Assembly: GCA_026710545.1 (NCBI GenBank)
Contig: JAPOQU010000061.1
Span: 1-64,000, forward strand
DNA length: 64,000 nt
Direction of reading: 5' to 3'
From: Gammaproteobacteria bacterium
Lineage (GTDB): Bacteria > Pseudomonadota > Gammaproteobacteria > Eutrophobiales > Eutrophobiaceae
In this document: in pieces, positions 36,174 to 45,382 of the stretch
Layout of the letters: each line of letters begins with the position of its first letter
How positions within the stretch are numbered: position 1 is the stretch's first letter
Translations under genes and position numbers: made by a program
The notes under the pieces: generated by a model
What the model was told of the DNA's origin: nothing
Seen by the model: the letters and a program-made list of their open reading frames with translations, nothing else
Database searches by the model: none

Positions 36174-37945
36174 TATTGCTGAAACACCTCGTCGAACACG
36201 ACAGTTTCATCCCGTCCGGGCAGGGGTTCGTCCGTCTCTCGGGCGTATTCCAGGTCGGCGGCTGAATCCTCGTCGTACCACCAGAACAGGTAAGCGCCTT
36301 CTTCCCCCAGGAACTTCGCTAACACGGTCTCCGGGGCGCCGAACTTGTTCCAGTACAACAGGCGGCGGTAATTCAGGTTCCAGAGCAGGACATAGGGGAT
36401 ATCATTGGCCAGGATGGTGTCAATGCGCCGTATGATGTCATGGCGTTTATGGATGTCGAATTCCGTCCGCAACGTATCGATCATGGCGTCGATTTCGGCG
36501 TTTTTATAACCGGTGATGTTCTGCCCGCCGGCACGGTCGGCTTCCTTCGAATGCCACAGGGATTCCGGGTCCTTGAACAGGGACGCACTCCAGGCCGCCC
36601 AGGTCATGTCAAAGTTGAACTCGTCCATGTCCTTTATCCAGGCGCCCCAGTCCTTCCTGACGATCTCAAGCTGTATTCCGACGTCGTTCAGGTCTTCCTG
36701 GTAGATGGCCAGAAATTTATCCGAAGTCGGGCTGCGGGTGAGGAAGTGGATGATGAACGGCTGTCCGTCTTTCTCCAGCAACCCGGTGTCCCTGTTGACT
36801 ATCCAGCCGGCTTGTTCCAGCAGGCGTCTCGCTTCATCCTTGTCGAAACGTATTTCCGGCCCCCGGCAGGGTGTCTGTCCGTCGTACAGGTCTTCGAAAT
36901 AACACCGGTGCAGGAAGTAGGCTTCGTGCATGATCGCCTGGTTCATCCGCTCCCGGTCCAGCAGGTGGGCGAGGGCAAGCCGCACCCGCAGGTCGGCGAA
37001 CTTCTCCCGCCGCAGGTTCATGGCAAACCCCTGGAAGCCGATGGGATTATAGTTATATACCTCCTGCTTGATGATCCAGTTGTTGTCGTATGCTGCACCG
37101 GTGGTTTCCGTCGCCCAGCGGGAGGCGGTATAAACCGGGTAATAGTCCAGGTTGCCGGTCTTGAACTCGGCAAACGCGTTTTCCCGCTCAGCGAAGAAGC
37201 GGAACTTCAGCCTGTCGAAATTGGCAATCCAGCGGGTGCTTGCCCGGACCCACTGCCACCATTGCGCGCGGCGCTTCAGCGTCAGCGTAATGCCTTCCCG
37301 TACCGATTCAACTGAATACGGACCCGACACGACAGGGAACTCGAAGTTGATCTTGTTGAAATCCAGGTCCTTGAATACGTGGGAGGGAAGCACATGGAAC
37401 GTTCCCAGCGACAACAGGTTTTTCCAGTGAACTTCCCTGGCCTTGAAGCGGATCGTCTTCTCGTCAATGACCTCCGGCCGGTAAAACCGCTCGAAGGCAA
37501 TCTTGTGGGGTCCGGTCAGGTTTTTCGGGTCCATGATTGCATCATAGGTCCAGGCGACGTCACGGGCGCTGACGGGAACGCCGTCGCTCCACCTGGCCCG
37601 GTCATCCAGCCTGAACTCAAAGGTGGTGCGGTCCCCGGAGACGGACCACGAAGCGGCGAGGCCGGGTTCGAATTCCAGGGTTAAACCGTTGACGGTAAGC
37701 AGTTTTTCAAACAGGAGATTGAACAGCCGGCTGGATGTCACCGTGGTATCCAGGTAGTAATTGAAACTCTTCGGGAAAGGCCCGGACCAGAAGGAGAATT
37801 CCCCGCCCGGGTAGGCATCAGGGCTGGCGAGCGGCGACATCTGCTCCTGCCATCCGGGCCGGGGGTATTCCTGGGCGCCTGCCGCGTGGATGAGGCTCAC
37901 CGATATACTCAGTAGCAGGCACAGCTTGTACGTGATCAATTTCAT
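36173..37945 (-). CDS. yejA: Periplasmic peptide-binding protein (YejA type)
   Basis: A 590-residue family 5 solute-binding protein with a cleavable signal peptide (residues 1-24, ending HAAGAQ). Blocks include FNYYLDTTVTSSRLFNLLFE, LDDRARWSDGVPVSARDVAW and the ligand-pocket region FNFDMTWAAWSASLFKDPES, as in YejA. Its start codon is 3 bp from a repeat arm, so the ribosome-binding region is made by the repeat (GCGGATAAATA before the ATG). It is the first gene of the yejABEF-like operon. Confidence 0.92.
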   Translation of the reverse strand: MKLITYKLCLLLSISVSLIHAAGAQEYPRPGWQEQMSPLASPDAYPGGEFSFWSGPFPKSFNYYLDTTVTSSRLFNLLFEKLLTVNGLTLEFEPGLAASWSVSGDRTTFEFRLDDRARWSDGVPVSARDVAWTYDAIMDPKNLTGPHKIAFERFYRPEVIDEKTIRFKAREVHWKNLLSLGTFHVLPSHVFKDLDFNKINFEFPVVSGPYSVESVREGITLTLKRRAQWWQWVRASTRWIANFDRLKFRFFAERENAFAEFKTGNLDYYPVYTASRWATETTGAAYDNNWIIKQEVYNYNPIGFQGFAMNLRREKFADLRVRLALAHLLDRERMNQAIMHEAYFLHRCYFEDLYDGQTPCRGPEIRFDKDEARRLLEQAGWIVNRDTGLLEKDGQPFIIHFLTRSPTSDKFLAIYQEDLNDVGIQLEIVRKDWGAWIKDMDEFNFDMTWAAWSASLFKDPESLWHSKEADRAGGQNITGYKNAEIDAMIDTLRTEFDIHKRHDIIRRIDTILANDIPYVLLWNLNYRRLLYWNKFGAPETVLAKFLGEEGAYLFWWYDEDSAADLEYARETDEPLPGRDETVVFDEVFQQ

Positions 37946-37947
37946 TA

Positions 37948-38122
37948 TTTATCCGCAGATTACGCAGATTATCGCAGATTAAATTATAAAAAAATTTACT
38001 GATTAACGGTTTTTCAGCTTCCGGATAAAATCAGGTTTAATTTATCCAATTCTGAACCAGACAACTTCAATAATAAATTTGCATTTTTATCTGCGATAAT
38101 CTGCGTAATCTGCGGATAAATA
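37948..38122. repeat. Inverted-repeat pair between yejA and second yejF
   Basis: The arms 37948-37983 and 38087-38122 are inverted copies (ATCCGCAGATTACGCAGATT and partner), close to identical over 34 bases. The 103-bp core holds no gene I recognise. The left arm is 3 bp from the yejA start and the right arm 15 bp from the second yejF start, so the pair occupies the promoter region of both divergent genes. Confidence 0.9.
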
Positions 38123-38137
38123 ATCATAATTCTCAAT

Positions 38138-39745
38138 ATGACAGCACTGCTGGACGTAAAATCCCTGAAAGTCAGGTTTGCCGGTGAAGGCCTCCCGGTC
38201 CAGGCTGTTGACGGAGTGGATTTCCGCATTGATGCGGGTGAGACCCTTGCCTTACTGGGTGAGTCCGGCAGCGGTAAATCCGTCACTGCGCTGAGTATTA
38301 CCCGCTTGTTGCCGAAGCCGGCTGAGATCAGCGGTTCCGTGTTGTTCAACGGCGCCGATCTTCTCACGCTGCCTGAAACAAGCATACGCGCCTTCCGCGG
38401 CGGTCATATCGCCATGATATTCCAGGAGCCGCAGACCTCCCTCAACCCGGCGCTGAGGGTGGGAGTACAGGTAGGGGAGAGCTTGCGGCAGCACCGGGGA
38501 CTGCGCGGGAAAGCGCGCCGGGGGAAGGTCATCGAATTACTGGAGGCGGTGGGTATTCCGGAACCCGCACGGCGCGTTGATGACTACCCGCACCAGTTTT
38601 CCGGCGGCATGAAGCAACGGGTCATGCTGGCGATCGCCCTGGCCGGGGAACCGGAGTTGCTCATTGCCGACGAACCGACTACCGCACTGGACGTTACAAC
38701 GCAGGCGCGCATGCTGGAACTGCTGAAAAAGCTGCAGCGCGATACGGGAATGGCCATACTGTTTATCACCCATGACCTGGCCGTGGCGTCCCGGGTATCG
38801 GACCGGGTTGCCGTCATGAACAAAGGCAGGATCGTGGAAACCGGTCCAACCCGTCAATTTTTCGACCAACCGCAGCACCCCTACTCAAAAAACCTGCTTG
38901 CTTCCCTGCCTGACGCCCGGGCAAGGCGCATGGAACAAATGCCGGTACCGGGCGCGCCCATGCTCAGGGTGTCCGGGCTGGAAGTGCAATTTCCCACGCA
39001 AACGGGTTTCTTCGGCGGTAGTGCCGGTTACCTGCGCGCTGTAGACGGGGTATCACTGGAACTTAAACAGGGACGGACCCTGGCCGTCGTGGGCGAATCC
39101 GGCTCCGGCAAGACGACCCTGGGTAAAGGTATCCTGCAACTACTGAAACCTGCAGCGGGGACGGTCTACCTGGACGGTGATAACCTGCTCGACCTGTCAC
39201 CGTCGCAACTGCGCCGGCAGCGCGCACACATGCAGGTGGTGTTCCAGGACCCGTTCTCGTCCATGAACCCGCAGATGATGGTCAAGGACATTATCGAGGA
39301 GGGCATGCTCTCCCTCGGGACCGGTGAAAGTGCCGCGCACAGGCAGGCTGTCGTCGATGATCTGCTTACCCAGGTCGGACTGGAACCGGGATTTAAATAC
39401 CGTTACCCCCACGAGTTTTCCGGCGGGCAGAGGCAGCGCATCTGCATCGCCCGGGCGCTGGCCGTCAGGCCGAAACTACTGGTATGCGATGAACCGACCA
39501 GCGCCCTTGACGTAACGGTCCAGGCCCGTATCCTGGCCTTGCTGGCAAGCCTGCAGCAGGAACTGGGACTGGCATACCTGTTTATCACCCACAATATCAG
39601 CGTCGTTGCCAGCTTTGCCGATGACGTGGCAGTAATGTACCGTGGCAGGATAGTAGAGCAGGGCGCTACAGGCACGGTGTTGGCATCCCCGCAGCATGAG
39701 TACACGAAAACCCTGCTGGCCGCGGTGCCGACTGTTCGCAAGTAA
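38138..39745 (+). CDS. Dual-ATPase ABC transporter subunit (YejF type), copy 2
   Basis: A 535-residue protein with two ABC ATPase domains: Walker A GESGSGKSVT and GESGSGKTTL, signatures FSGGMKQRV and FSGGQRQRI, Walker B LLIADEPTT and LLVCDEPTS. It is divergent from yejA and differs in sequence from the copy at 31870, so it is not a recent duplicate. With two permease pairs here and only two dual ATPases, one may serve YejBE and the other OppBC; which is which cannot be told from sequence. Confidence 0.9.
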   Translation: MTALLDVKSLKVRFAGEGLPVQAVDGVDFRIDAGETLALLGESGSGKSVTALSITRLLPKPAEISGSVLFNGADLLTLPETSIRAFRGGHIAMIFQEPQTSLNPALRVGVQVGESLRQHRGLRGKARRGKVIELLEAVGIPEPARRVDDYPHQFSGGMKQRVMLAIALAGEPELLIADEPTTALDVTTQARMLELLKKLQRDTGMAILFITHDLAVASRVSDRVAVMNKGRIVETGPTRQFFDQPQHPYSKNLLASLPDARARRMEQMPVPGAPMLRVSGLEVQFPTQTGFFGGSAGYLRAVDGVSLELKQGRTLAVVGESGSGKTTLGKGILQLLKPAAGTVYLDGDNLLDLSPSQLRRQRAHMQVVFQDPFSSMNPQMMVKDIIEEGMLSLGTGESAAHRQAVVDDLLTQVGLEPGFKYRYPHEFSGGQRQRICIARALAVRPKLLVCDEPTSALDVTVQARILALLASLQQELGLAYLFITHNISVVASFADDVAVMYRGRIVEQGATGTVLASPQHEYTKTLLAAVPTVRK

Positions 39746-39751
39746 AAAGGA

Positions 39752-39879
39752 TTATCCGCAGATTACGCAGATTAACGCAGATGTAATACAGTTATTGCTG
39801 TTTACTCCAACCACTCCTTGAATTTCGTGATGTTCTCTTTAACTGCAAGGGTTAAAGTTTTTGATTTGTTTTATCTGCG

Positions 39880-39902
<23 letters not shown>
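39752..39902. repeat. Inverted-repeat pair between second yejF and modC
   Basis: The arms 39752-39782 and 39871-39902 are inverted copies of the family around an 88-bp core. The right arm covers the last codons and stop of modC; the left arm begins 6 bp after the yejF stop. Confidence 0.9.
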
Positions 39903-40987
<1,085 letters not shown>

Positions 40988-41001
<14 letters not shown>

Positions 41002-41659
41002 TGACGGCGGCCCGGTCAGTGAGGAAGTAGATGAGGGTGATGGAGAGCAGCGAAATCATGAGCAGAGCTGCGGACATGGTTGCGGCGCCGGCGTTATCGA
41101 ACGCCTGCACGCGATCGTATATGGCAATGGCGACGGTGCGCGTCTCACCGGCCAGGTTGCCGCCCACCATCAGGACCACACCGAATTCACCCAGGGTGTG
41201 GGCAATGGTCAGGATCGCCGCGGAGACGATCCCCGGCCAGGCCAGGGGCACTTCAATCTTCCAGAAAGTCTGCCAGCCGGAAAGGCCGCTGCACCATGCC
41301 GCCTCGCGGATATTGTGAGGGATGGCCTCGAAACTGCGTTGTACGGGTTGCACGGCGAAGGGAATATTGAATATCACCGAAGCCAGCAGGATCCCTTCAA
41401 ACGAGAAAACCAGGGACTCGCCTGCCATGCCCTCGTACAACCTGCCGATAAATGACAGTTCTCCCAGGCTGATCATCAGGTAAAAACCCAGAACGGTCGG
41501 CGGCAGTATCAACGGCAGGGTAATCAGGGCCTGGGCTAAATTGCGTCCGGGGAATTGCGACCAGGCCAGCTTGCGCGCGACCAGGATTCCGATGGGCGTC
41601 AGGATGAGCGCAGTCAGCGCGGCAAGGAGCAGGGAAACATTAAGAGCTTGCCAGTCCAT
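40988..41659 (-). CDS. modB: Molybdate ABC transporter permease
   Basis: A 223-residue permease from the ATG at 41659 (MDWQALNVSLLLAALTALI), one base after the modA stop; the frame is open to 41758 but that part overlaps modA. Five or so membrane helices include TLPLILPPTVLGFYLMISLG, and the coupling loop is NIREAAWCSGLSGWQTFWKI with TLGEFGVVLMVGG after it, all typical of ModB. Confidence 0.93.
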
Positions 41660-41660
41660 G

Positions 41661-42416
41661 TTACTCAGCCAGGGAATAGCCGTATTTTTCGAACACGGCC
41701 CCGCTGGACACGGATGACAGGTAGTTGAAATAGCGGATTCCCTGTTCGTCACCATCATCGAGCAGCACCGCGTACTGGGTGATGGGCGGGTGCCAGTTTT
41801 GCGGGATCAGAAAACTGTTCCCCTTGCCGGCGAACTGTTCCAGCGTCAGGAAGGAGCTGGGGATGATACACATGTCCACGCTTCCCGACAGGCAGAACTG
41901 CATCGCCTGGGCTGCATTTTCCCCCACCAGCAGTTTTTTGTGGCTGAAGACCCATACGCCGGCATTGACCAGTGCTTCCCTGGCAGCCTGGCCGTAGGGC
42001 GCATGTTCCGGGTTGGCGATGGCCATCCTGCGGAAGTCGCCGTATTGCATGGTCTTCAGCGCATCGGCAAGCGTCGCCTGCTGTTCGAGTTTCGACGTTT
42101 CAGGGATGTACAGGCTGAGGCGGCCATGGACCAGCGGTTTGAAGTCGTTTATCTCCCAGCCGTTGTCGCGGATAAAGTCAACGTATTTTTCACCGGCGGA
42201 TATGAAGACCTGGTAGGGCGCCCCTTGGACGATCTGCCGGGCAAAATTCCCCGATGAACCGAAAGTCAGGTTGACCTTTTCCCCCTCATCCTGGAAAAAA
42301 GCCGTGCTGATCTCGGTAATTGTATGGGTCAGGTTGGAAGCGACCGCTACGTTCATGGACTGCGCATGGGCTTCCGGAAGCCAGAGCAACGCAGCCAGGT
42401 AAAATAATTTCCTCAT
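41661..42416 (-). CDS. modA: Molybdate-binding periplasmic protein
   Basis: A 251-residue protein with a signal peptide (cut near HAQS). Family blocks are VAVASNLTHTITEISTAF, LTFGSSGNFARQIVQGAP and RMAIANPEHAPYGQAAREAL, which line the molybdate pocket, as in ModA of the type with a serine and alanine pair near residue 25. It captures molybdate or tungstate for ModBC and begins the operon. Confidence 0.95.
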   Translation of the reverse strand: MRKLFYLAALLWLPEAHAQSMNVAVASNLTHTITEISTAFFQDEGEKVNLTFGSSGNFARQIVQGAPYQVFISAGEKYVDFIRDNGWEINDFKPLVHGRLSLYIPETSKLEQQATLADALKTMQYGDFRRMAIANPEHAPYGQAAREALVNAGVWVFSHKKLLVGENAAQAMQFCLSGSVDMCIIPSSFLTLEQFAGKGNSFLIPQNWHPPITQYAVLLDDGDEQGIRYFNYLSSVSSGAVFEKYGYSLAE

Positions 42417-42424
42417 GCGGTAAA

Positions 42425-42455
42425 ACTATATCAGGGTACAATCTGCGATATAAGT
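42425..42455. promoter_or_regulatory. Possible ModE-like operator before modA
   Basis: ACTATATC at 42425-42432 and GATATAAGT at 42447-42455 form an inverted pair around 14 bases, directly before modA. TATA-rich half sites are a feature of molybdate-responsive ModE boxes, but the match is loose and no modE gene is in the window. Confidence 0.25.
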
Positions 42456-42456
42456 G

Positions 42457-42490
42457 ATAATCCGCAGATTAAGCAGATTAGCGCGGATTT
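42457..42490. repeat. Single arm of the CCGCAGATT repeat family
   Basis: ATAATCCGCAGATTAAGCAG and the following bases form one degenerate arm. A short opposing piece (AATCTGCG at 42440-42447) lies before it, so a small hairpin is possible. It is 36 bp from the next gene. A fragment TAATCCGCAGATA lies at 43388-43400 beyond that gene. Confidence 0.7.
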
Positions 42491-42526
42491 TTATATTGTC
42501 ACAGAGGACACAGAGAGCACAGAGTT

Positions 42527-43387
42527 ATGATTTTATTCACGGGACTCACCGGCGCAGTCGGTACGGAAATACTGAAACTTCTTCCTGAATATGACATTCA
42601 GGCCAGGGGATTGATCAGGGATCCCGCCAAGGCGGGCGCACTGGAAAACGCCGGCGTTGAAGTGGTCTGTGGTGATCTGGGAAACCCCGCTACCGTCGAG
42701 GACGCACTGCAGGGCTGTGACAAGGCATTCTTGCTGATGGCGAACGCCAGGGAGCAACTGGACCTGGAAAAAGGCTTTGTGGACGCGGCGCGGGCAGCCG
42801 GAGTCAACCACCTGGTGAAAATGTCGGCTAACGGGGCGAATTCGAATTCAACATCACTGCTGAAGCGTTACCACGGCGATGCCGAGCAATATATACGGGA
42901 ATCCGGCCTGGGCTATACCCTGGTACGTCCGAATTTCTTCATGCAGAACATGCTGCACATTACCGGCACTATCGTGGCGGAGGACAAGTTCTACATGCCG
43001 ATGCGTGACGGGCAGGTGGGCATTATCGACGTGCGGGACGCGGCGCGCTTTATCCTGGATGTATTGACCGGTTCAGGTCACGATGGTGAAACCTACGAGA
43101 TCACGGGGCCCGAACTGGTCTCGTTCCACGACATTGCGCTGCAGCTATCCGAAGTGATGGGCAGGGAGATCAGTTATGTTGACGTTCCGGCAGAGGAATT
43201 CAAGCAATCGCTGGCGCACTGGGTCCCCGACGACTGGTACGTGGAGACCGTCTCGGAGATGTTCGAACTGACCGCACAAGGCCGCGGCGCATTGCTCACC
43301 GATAACTATACCCGGGTCACGGGCAGGGCGCCGGCCACGTTGCGGCAGTTCTTCCGGGACTACTCCCCGTTTTTTGAGAAAGAATAA
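42527..43387 (+). CDS. NmrA-like NAD(P)-binding protein
   Basis: A 286-residue atypical short-chain dehydrogenase of the NmrA group: ILFTGLTGAVGTEILKLLPE binds the dinucleotide, and VRPNFFMQNMLHITGTI, DVRDAARFILDVL and ISYVDVPAEEFKQSL are typical of the family. The usual active-site YxxxK is not seen, so it may be a redox sensor or an NADPH-quinone-type reductase. Its function is not readable. It stands with ridA on the plus strand. Confidence 0.8.
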   Translation: MILFTGLTGAVGTEILKLLPEYDIQARGLIRDPAKAGALENAGVEVVCGDLGNPATVEDALQGCDKAFLLMANAREQLDLEKGFVDAARAAGVNHLVKMSANGANSNSTSLLKRYHGDAEQYIRESGLGYTLVRPNFFMQNMLHITGTIVAEDKFYMPMRDGQVGIIDVRDAARFILDVLTGSGHDGETYEITGPELVSFHDIALQLSEVMGREISYVDVPAEEFKQSLAHWVPDDWYVETVSEMFELTAQGRGALLTDNYTRVTGRAPATLRQFFRDYSPFFEKE

Positions 43388-43435
43388 TTAATCCGCAGAT
43401 ACGGTATCAATCCAATCGCGCAGGAGATAGATATT

Positions 43436-43846
43436 ATGTCATCCGATATCAGAATCTATAACCCGGATACTCTCGGCGCACCTCTCGGGCAATACACACA
43501 TGTCACGCGGGTGAAAGCGAATGAATTTTTATTTATTGCGGGCATGTTGTCGGCAAAGAAGGAAGGAGAGATAACCGGGAAGCTGGACTTCGATGCGCAG
43601 TGTGCCCAGGTGTTTGCAAATATTGAAGCAGCGTTGAACTCTGCGGGAGCTGATTTTTCAAATGTTGTGCAGTTTACTACCTACCTGGTGCATCCCCGGT
43701 GGATTCCCGAATTCATGGAGTTCAGACTCAGAGAGTTTCCAAAATTATTCCCGAACCGTGTTTACCCTCCCAATACCTTGTTGATAGTTGACCGGTTGGT
43801 TCATGAAGACTTTCTGGTAGAAGTACAAACCATCGCGGCAATCTGA
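43436..43846 (+). CDS. RidA/YjgF-family protein
   Basis: A 136-residue RidA-like protein. The core has YTHVTRVKANEFLFIAGMLS, then FANIEAALNSAGADFSNVVQ and the end FLVEVQTIAAI. Family members are trimers that hydrolyse reactive enamine/imine intermediates; the key arginine in the true RidA group lies near IVDRLVHEDF, where an arginine is present but shifted, so it may belong to a RidA subfamily with another substrate. Downstream, 43847-44054 holds only a small hairpin (GCCGTA-A-TACGGC) near the stop and nothing else recognised. Confidence 0.85.
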   Translation: MSSDIRIYNPDTLGAPLGQYTHVTRVKANEFLFIAGMLSAKKEGEITGKLDFDAQCAQVFANIEAALNSAGADFSNVVQFTTYLVHPRWIPEFMEFRLREFPKLFPNRVYPPNTLLIVDRLVHEDFLVEVQTIAAI

Positions 43847-44054
43847 TTATTCAGCCGAGTATGCCGTAATACGGCGGAAGCAGGGGCGGAAATCCAGTGA
43901 GACGCACCCTCGCATAAAGCATACATGGAATCTGACTTGCATCCGGACATGCTTACTACCCTGCTTGATCTGTTTATTGATCGTGGACGCAATCCTCACA
44001 ATGCACAGATTATCTTTACCTGAAAAATCAATCCGTGAGCTGACCGCGAGTATC

Positions 44055-44318
44055 CTAATCGCGATCCGCAGTCTGGGATGAAACAATTATTTCATACAGC
44101 GTTTCAGGAGCTACGTCTGCCCCGTTAGGCCAGGTTATCGTTCCACCTTCTATAAAAGCCTTATTGAAAAATTCCTTTGTCTTCAATGGTAGAAAAATCG
44201 GCCCTTTATGGAGGTAATCGTGGAAATCGACGTCGCCGACCACGCCATCATCAAATTCAATATTAAATACGTAATCTCTCTTATAGGTAATATTTACAAC
44301 ATCGTTCATGTTCCACAT
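44055..44318 (-). CDS. DUF2442-domain protein
   Basis: An 87-residue protein that fits the DUF2442 pattern: VFNIEFDDGVVGDVDFHDYL, then GPIFLPLKTKEFFNKAF and GGTITWPNGADVAPETLYEI. DUF2442 genes are often paired with a DUF4160 gene, and one (broken) lies directly upstream here; pairs of this kind are suspected to be toxin-antitoxin-like but the function is unknown. The ATG at 44318 follows AAGGG; an ATG at 44309 is possible. Confidence 0.8.
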   Translation of the reverse strand: MWNMNDVVNITYKRDYVFNIEFDDGVVGDVDFHDYLHKGPIFLPLKTKEFFNKAFIEGGTITWPNGADVAPETLYEIIVSSQTADRD

Positions 44319-44328
44319 GGCATTACCC

Positions 44329-44588
44329 TTACTTTAGTGGTTCAATTTTCTTGATTTTCTTACTTTCCCTGGCCAGTTTCCAGTCTTCTTCCAATTCAGA
44401 TAGATGTAAATCAGTCCACTCGCGCACAAGCTTGGTCCCGTTCTTGATGAAAGGCTGCCTTTGAGCACATTATCCTGGAAATCAAATACGGCATTATTAC
44501 CTGAATATTCAGCATAAAAATGAGGAGGATTATGGTCGTCATAGAACATTCTGATTATGGTTCCAAAAAACCTTGATATTTCGGCACT
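44329..44588 (-). pseudogene. DUF4160 gene broken by frameshifts
   Basis: Read across frames, this is a DUF4160 protein: ISRFFGTIIRMFYDDHNPPH, FYAEYSGNNAVFDFQDNVLK, then after a shift near 44455 LVREWTDLHLSELEEDWKLA to the stop at 44329-44331. The start is also out of frame: the GTG at 44588 (GTGCCGAAA) does not lead into the ISRFFG frame. Two lesions mean it is most likely dead. Its partner DUF2442 gene follows. Confidence 0.7.
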
Positions 44589-44591
44589 AAA

Positions 44592-44604
44592 GTGTTGTCA
44601 ACAC
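44592..44604. promoter_or_regulatory. Palindromic operator candidate of the ParE-type pair
   Basis: GTGTTGTCAACAC is a perfect palindrome with a single central base, containing TTGTCA that could be a -35 box. It lies 43 bp before the CopG-like antitoxin gene, whose product would be expected to bind such a site. Confidence 0.45.
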
Positions 44605-44646
44605 ATAATTTGTGATAAAGTATCTTTCAATATCATAGGTGGCAAA

Positions 44647-44919
44647 ATGGCGATATCCGTAGAACTTGACGAAGATTTGAAATGCCGTGTTCGACGCTTG
44701 GCTGGCGTAAGACATCGTTCAGCGCACTGGATTATGCGCGAAGCGATTCGTGATTACGTTGAACGTGAGGAAAAGCGGGAAGCTTTTACGCAGGATGCGT
44801 TACACGCTTGGGAAGCGTACCAAGAGAATAAACTGCATCTGACCCAAGCGGAAGCTGATGCTTGGTTGGCAAAACTGGAAGAGGGTGATGACACGGAATT
44901 TCCCAGGTGCCACGTCTGA
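44647..44919 (+). CDS. CopG-family antitoxin
   Basis: A 90-residue ribbon-helix-helix protein: MAISVELDEDLKCRVRRLAG gives the beta strand and first helix, and RSAHWIMREAIRDYVEREEK the second helix. The acidic tail (ALHAWEAYQENKLHLTQAEA) binds and masks the toxin. The ATG at 44647 follows AGGTGG; the frame is open to 44557, but that part overlaps the broken DUF4160 gene. It overlaps the ParE-like gene by 13 bp, the usual antitoxin-first order. Confidence 0.88.
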   Translation: MAISVELDEDLKCRVRRLAGVRHRSAHWIMREAIRDYVEREEKREAFTQDALHAWEAYQENKLHLTQAEADAWLAKLEEGDDTEFPRCHV

Positions 44920-45197
44920 TATGGTCACCGTCTGCTCTGGCCGATGTGCAGAGGCTTTATCGTTTCTTGGCCCAGAAGGATAAAACTGCTGCTCGCCGTG
45001 CTATCAAGACCATACGGAGTAGTGTAAAAATCCTGGCTCATCAACCGCAAGTTGGCCGTCCGCTCGAAGATATGGCCCCGACATTTCGGGAATGGTTGAT
45101 CGATTTTGGAAACAGCGGCTATATCGCCTTGTATCACTTCGACGGTGAAACAGCCACTATCCTTGCAGTCCGACATCAGAAAGAAGCCGGGTACTAA
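44907..45197 (+). CDS. ParE/RelE-family toxin
   Basis: A 96-residue protein of the ParE type: LIWSPSALADVQRLYRFLAQ, the helical AARRAIKTIRSSVKIL, HQPQVGRPLEDMAPTFREW and the final strand YIALYHFDGETATILAVRHQ. ParE-type toxins poison gyrase; RelE-type ones cut mRNA; the sequence favours ParE. The downstream 45198-45349 holds no gene I can see. Confidence 0.88.
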   Translation: MPRLIWSPSALADVQRLYRFLAQKDKTAARRAIKTIRSSVKILAHQPQVGRPLEDMAPTFREWLIDFGNSGYIALYHFDGETATILAVRHQKEAGY

Positions 45198-45349
45198 TGA
45201 ACCGGCAGGCTTTCAGAGTTTGTGAGAGCATGATTATGGCTGGCAGTATAAGCCTCTCTGCTTTTCCAAACTTTTTCAATAATTTCATCTCGGTACATAT
45301 CATTAAGTCTCTGATAACAGTTCAAGAGATGTACAGAATATACACTTTT

Positions 45350-45382
45350 CATCTGCGCTAACCTGCGTCATCTGCGGATATA
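45350..45382. repeat. Single repeat arm at the gor stop codon
   Basis: CATCTGCGCTAACCTGCGTC and the following ATCTGCGGATA form one arm with no partner nearby. It abuts the gor stop codon (45383-45385). Confidence 0.8.

Noticed and set aside
42417-42526. Molybdenum-cofactor riboswitch before modA
   Set aside because: The 5' region is under 50 bases before the repeat arm begins and shows no such fold; only a weak ModE-like pair is noted.
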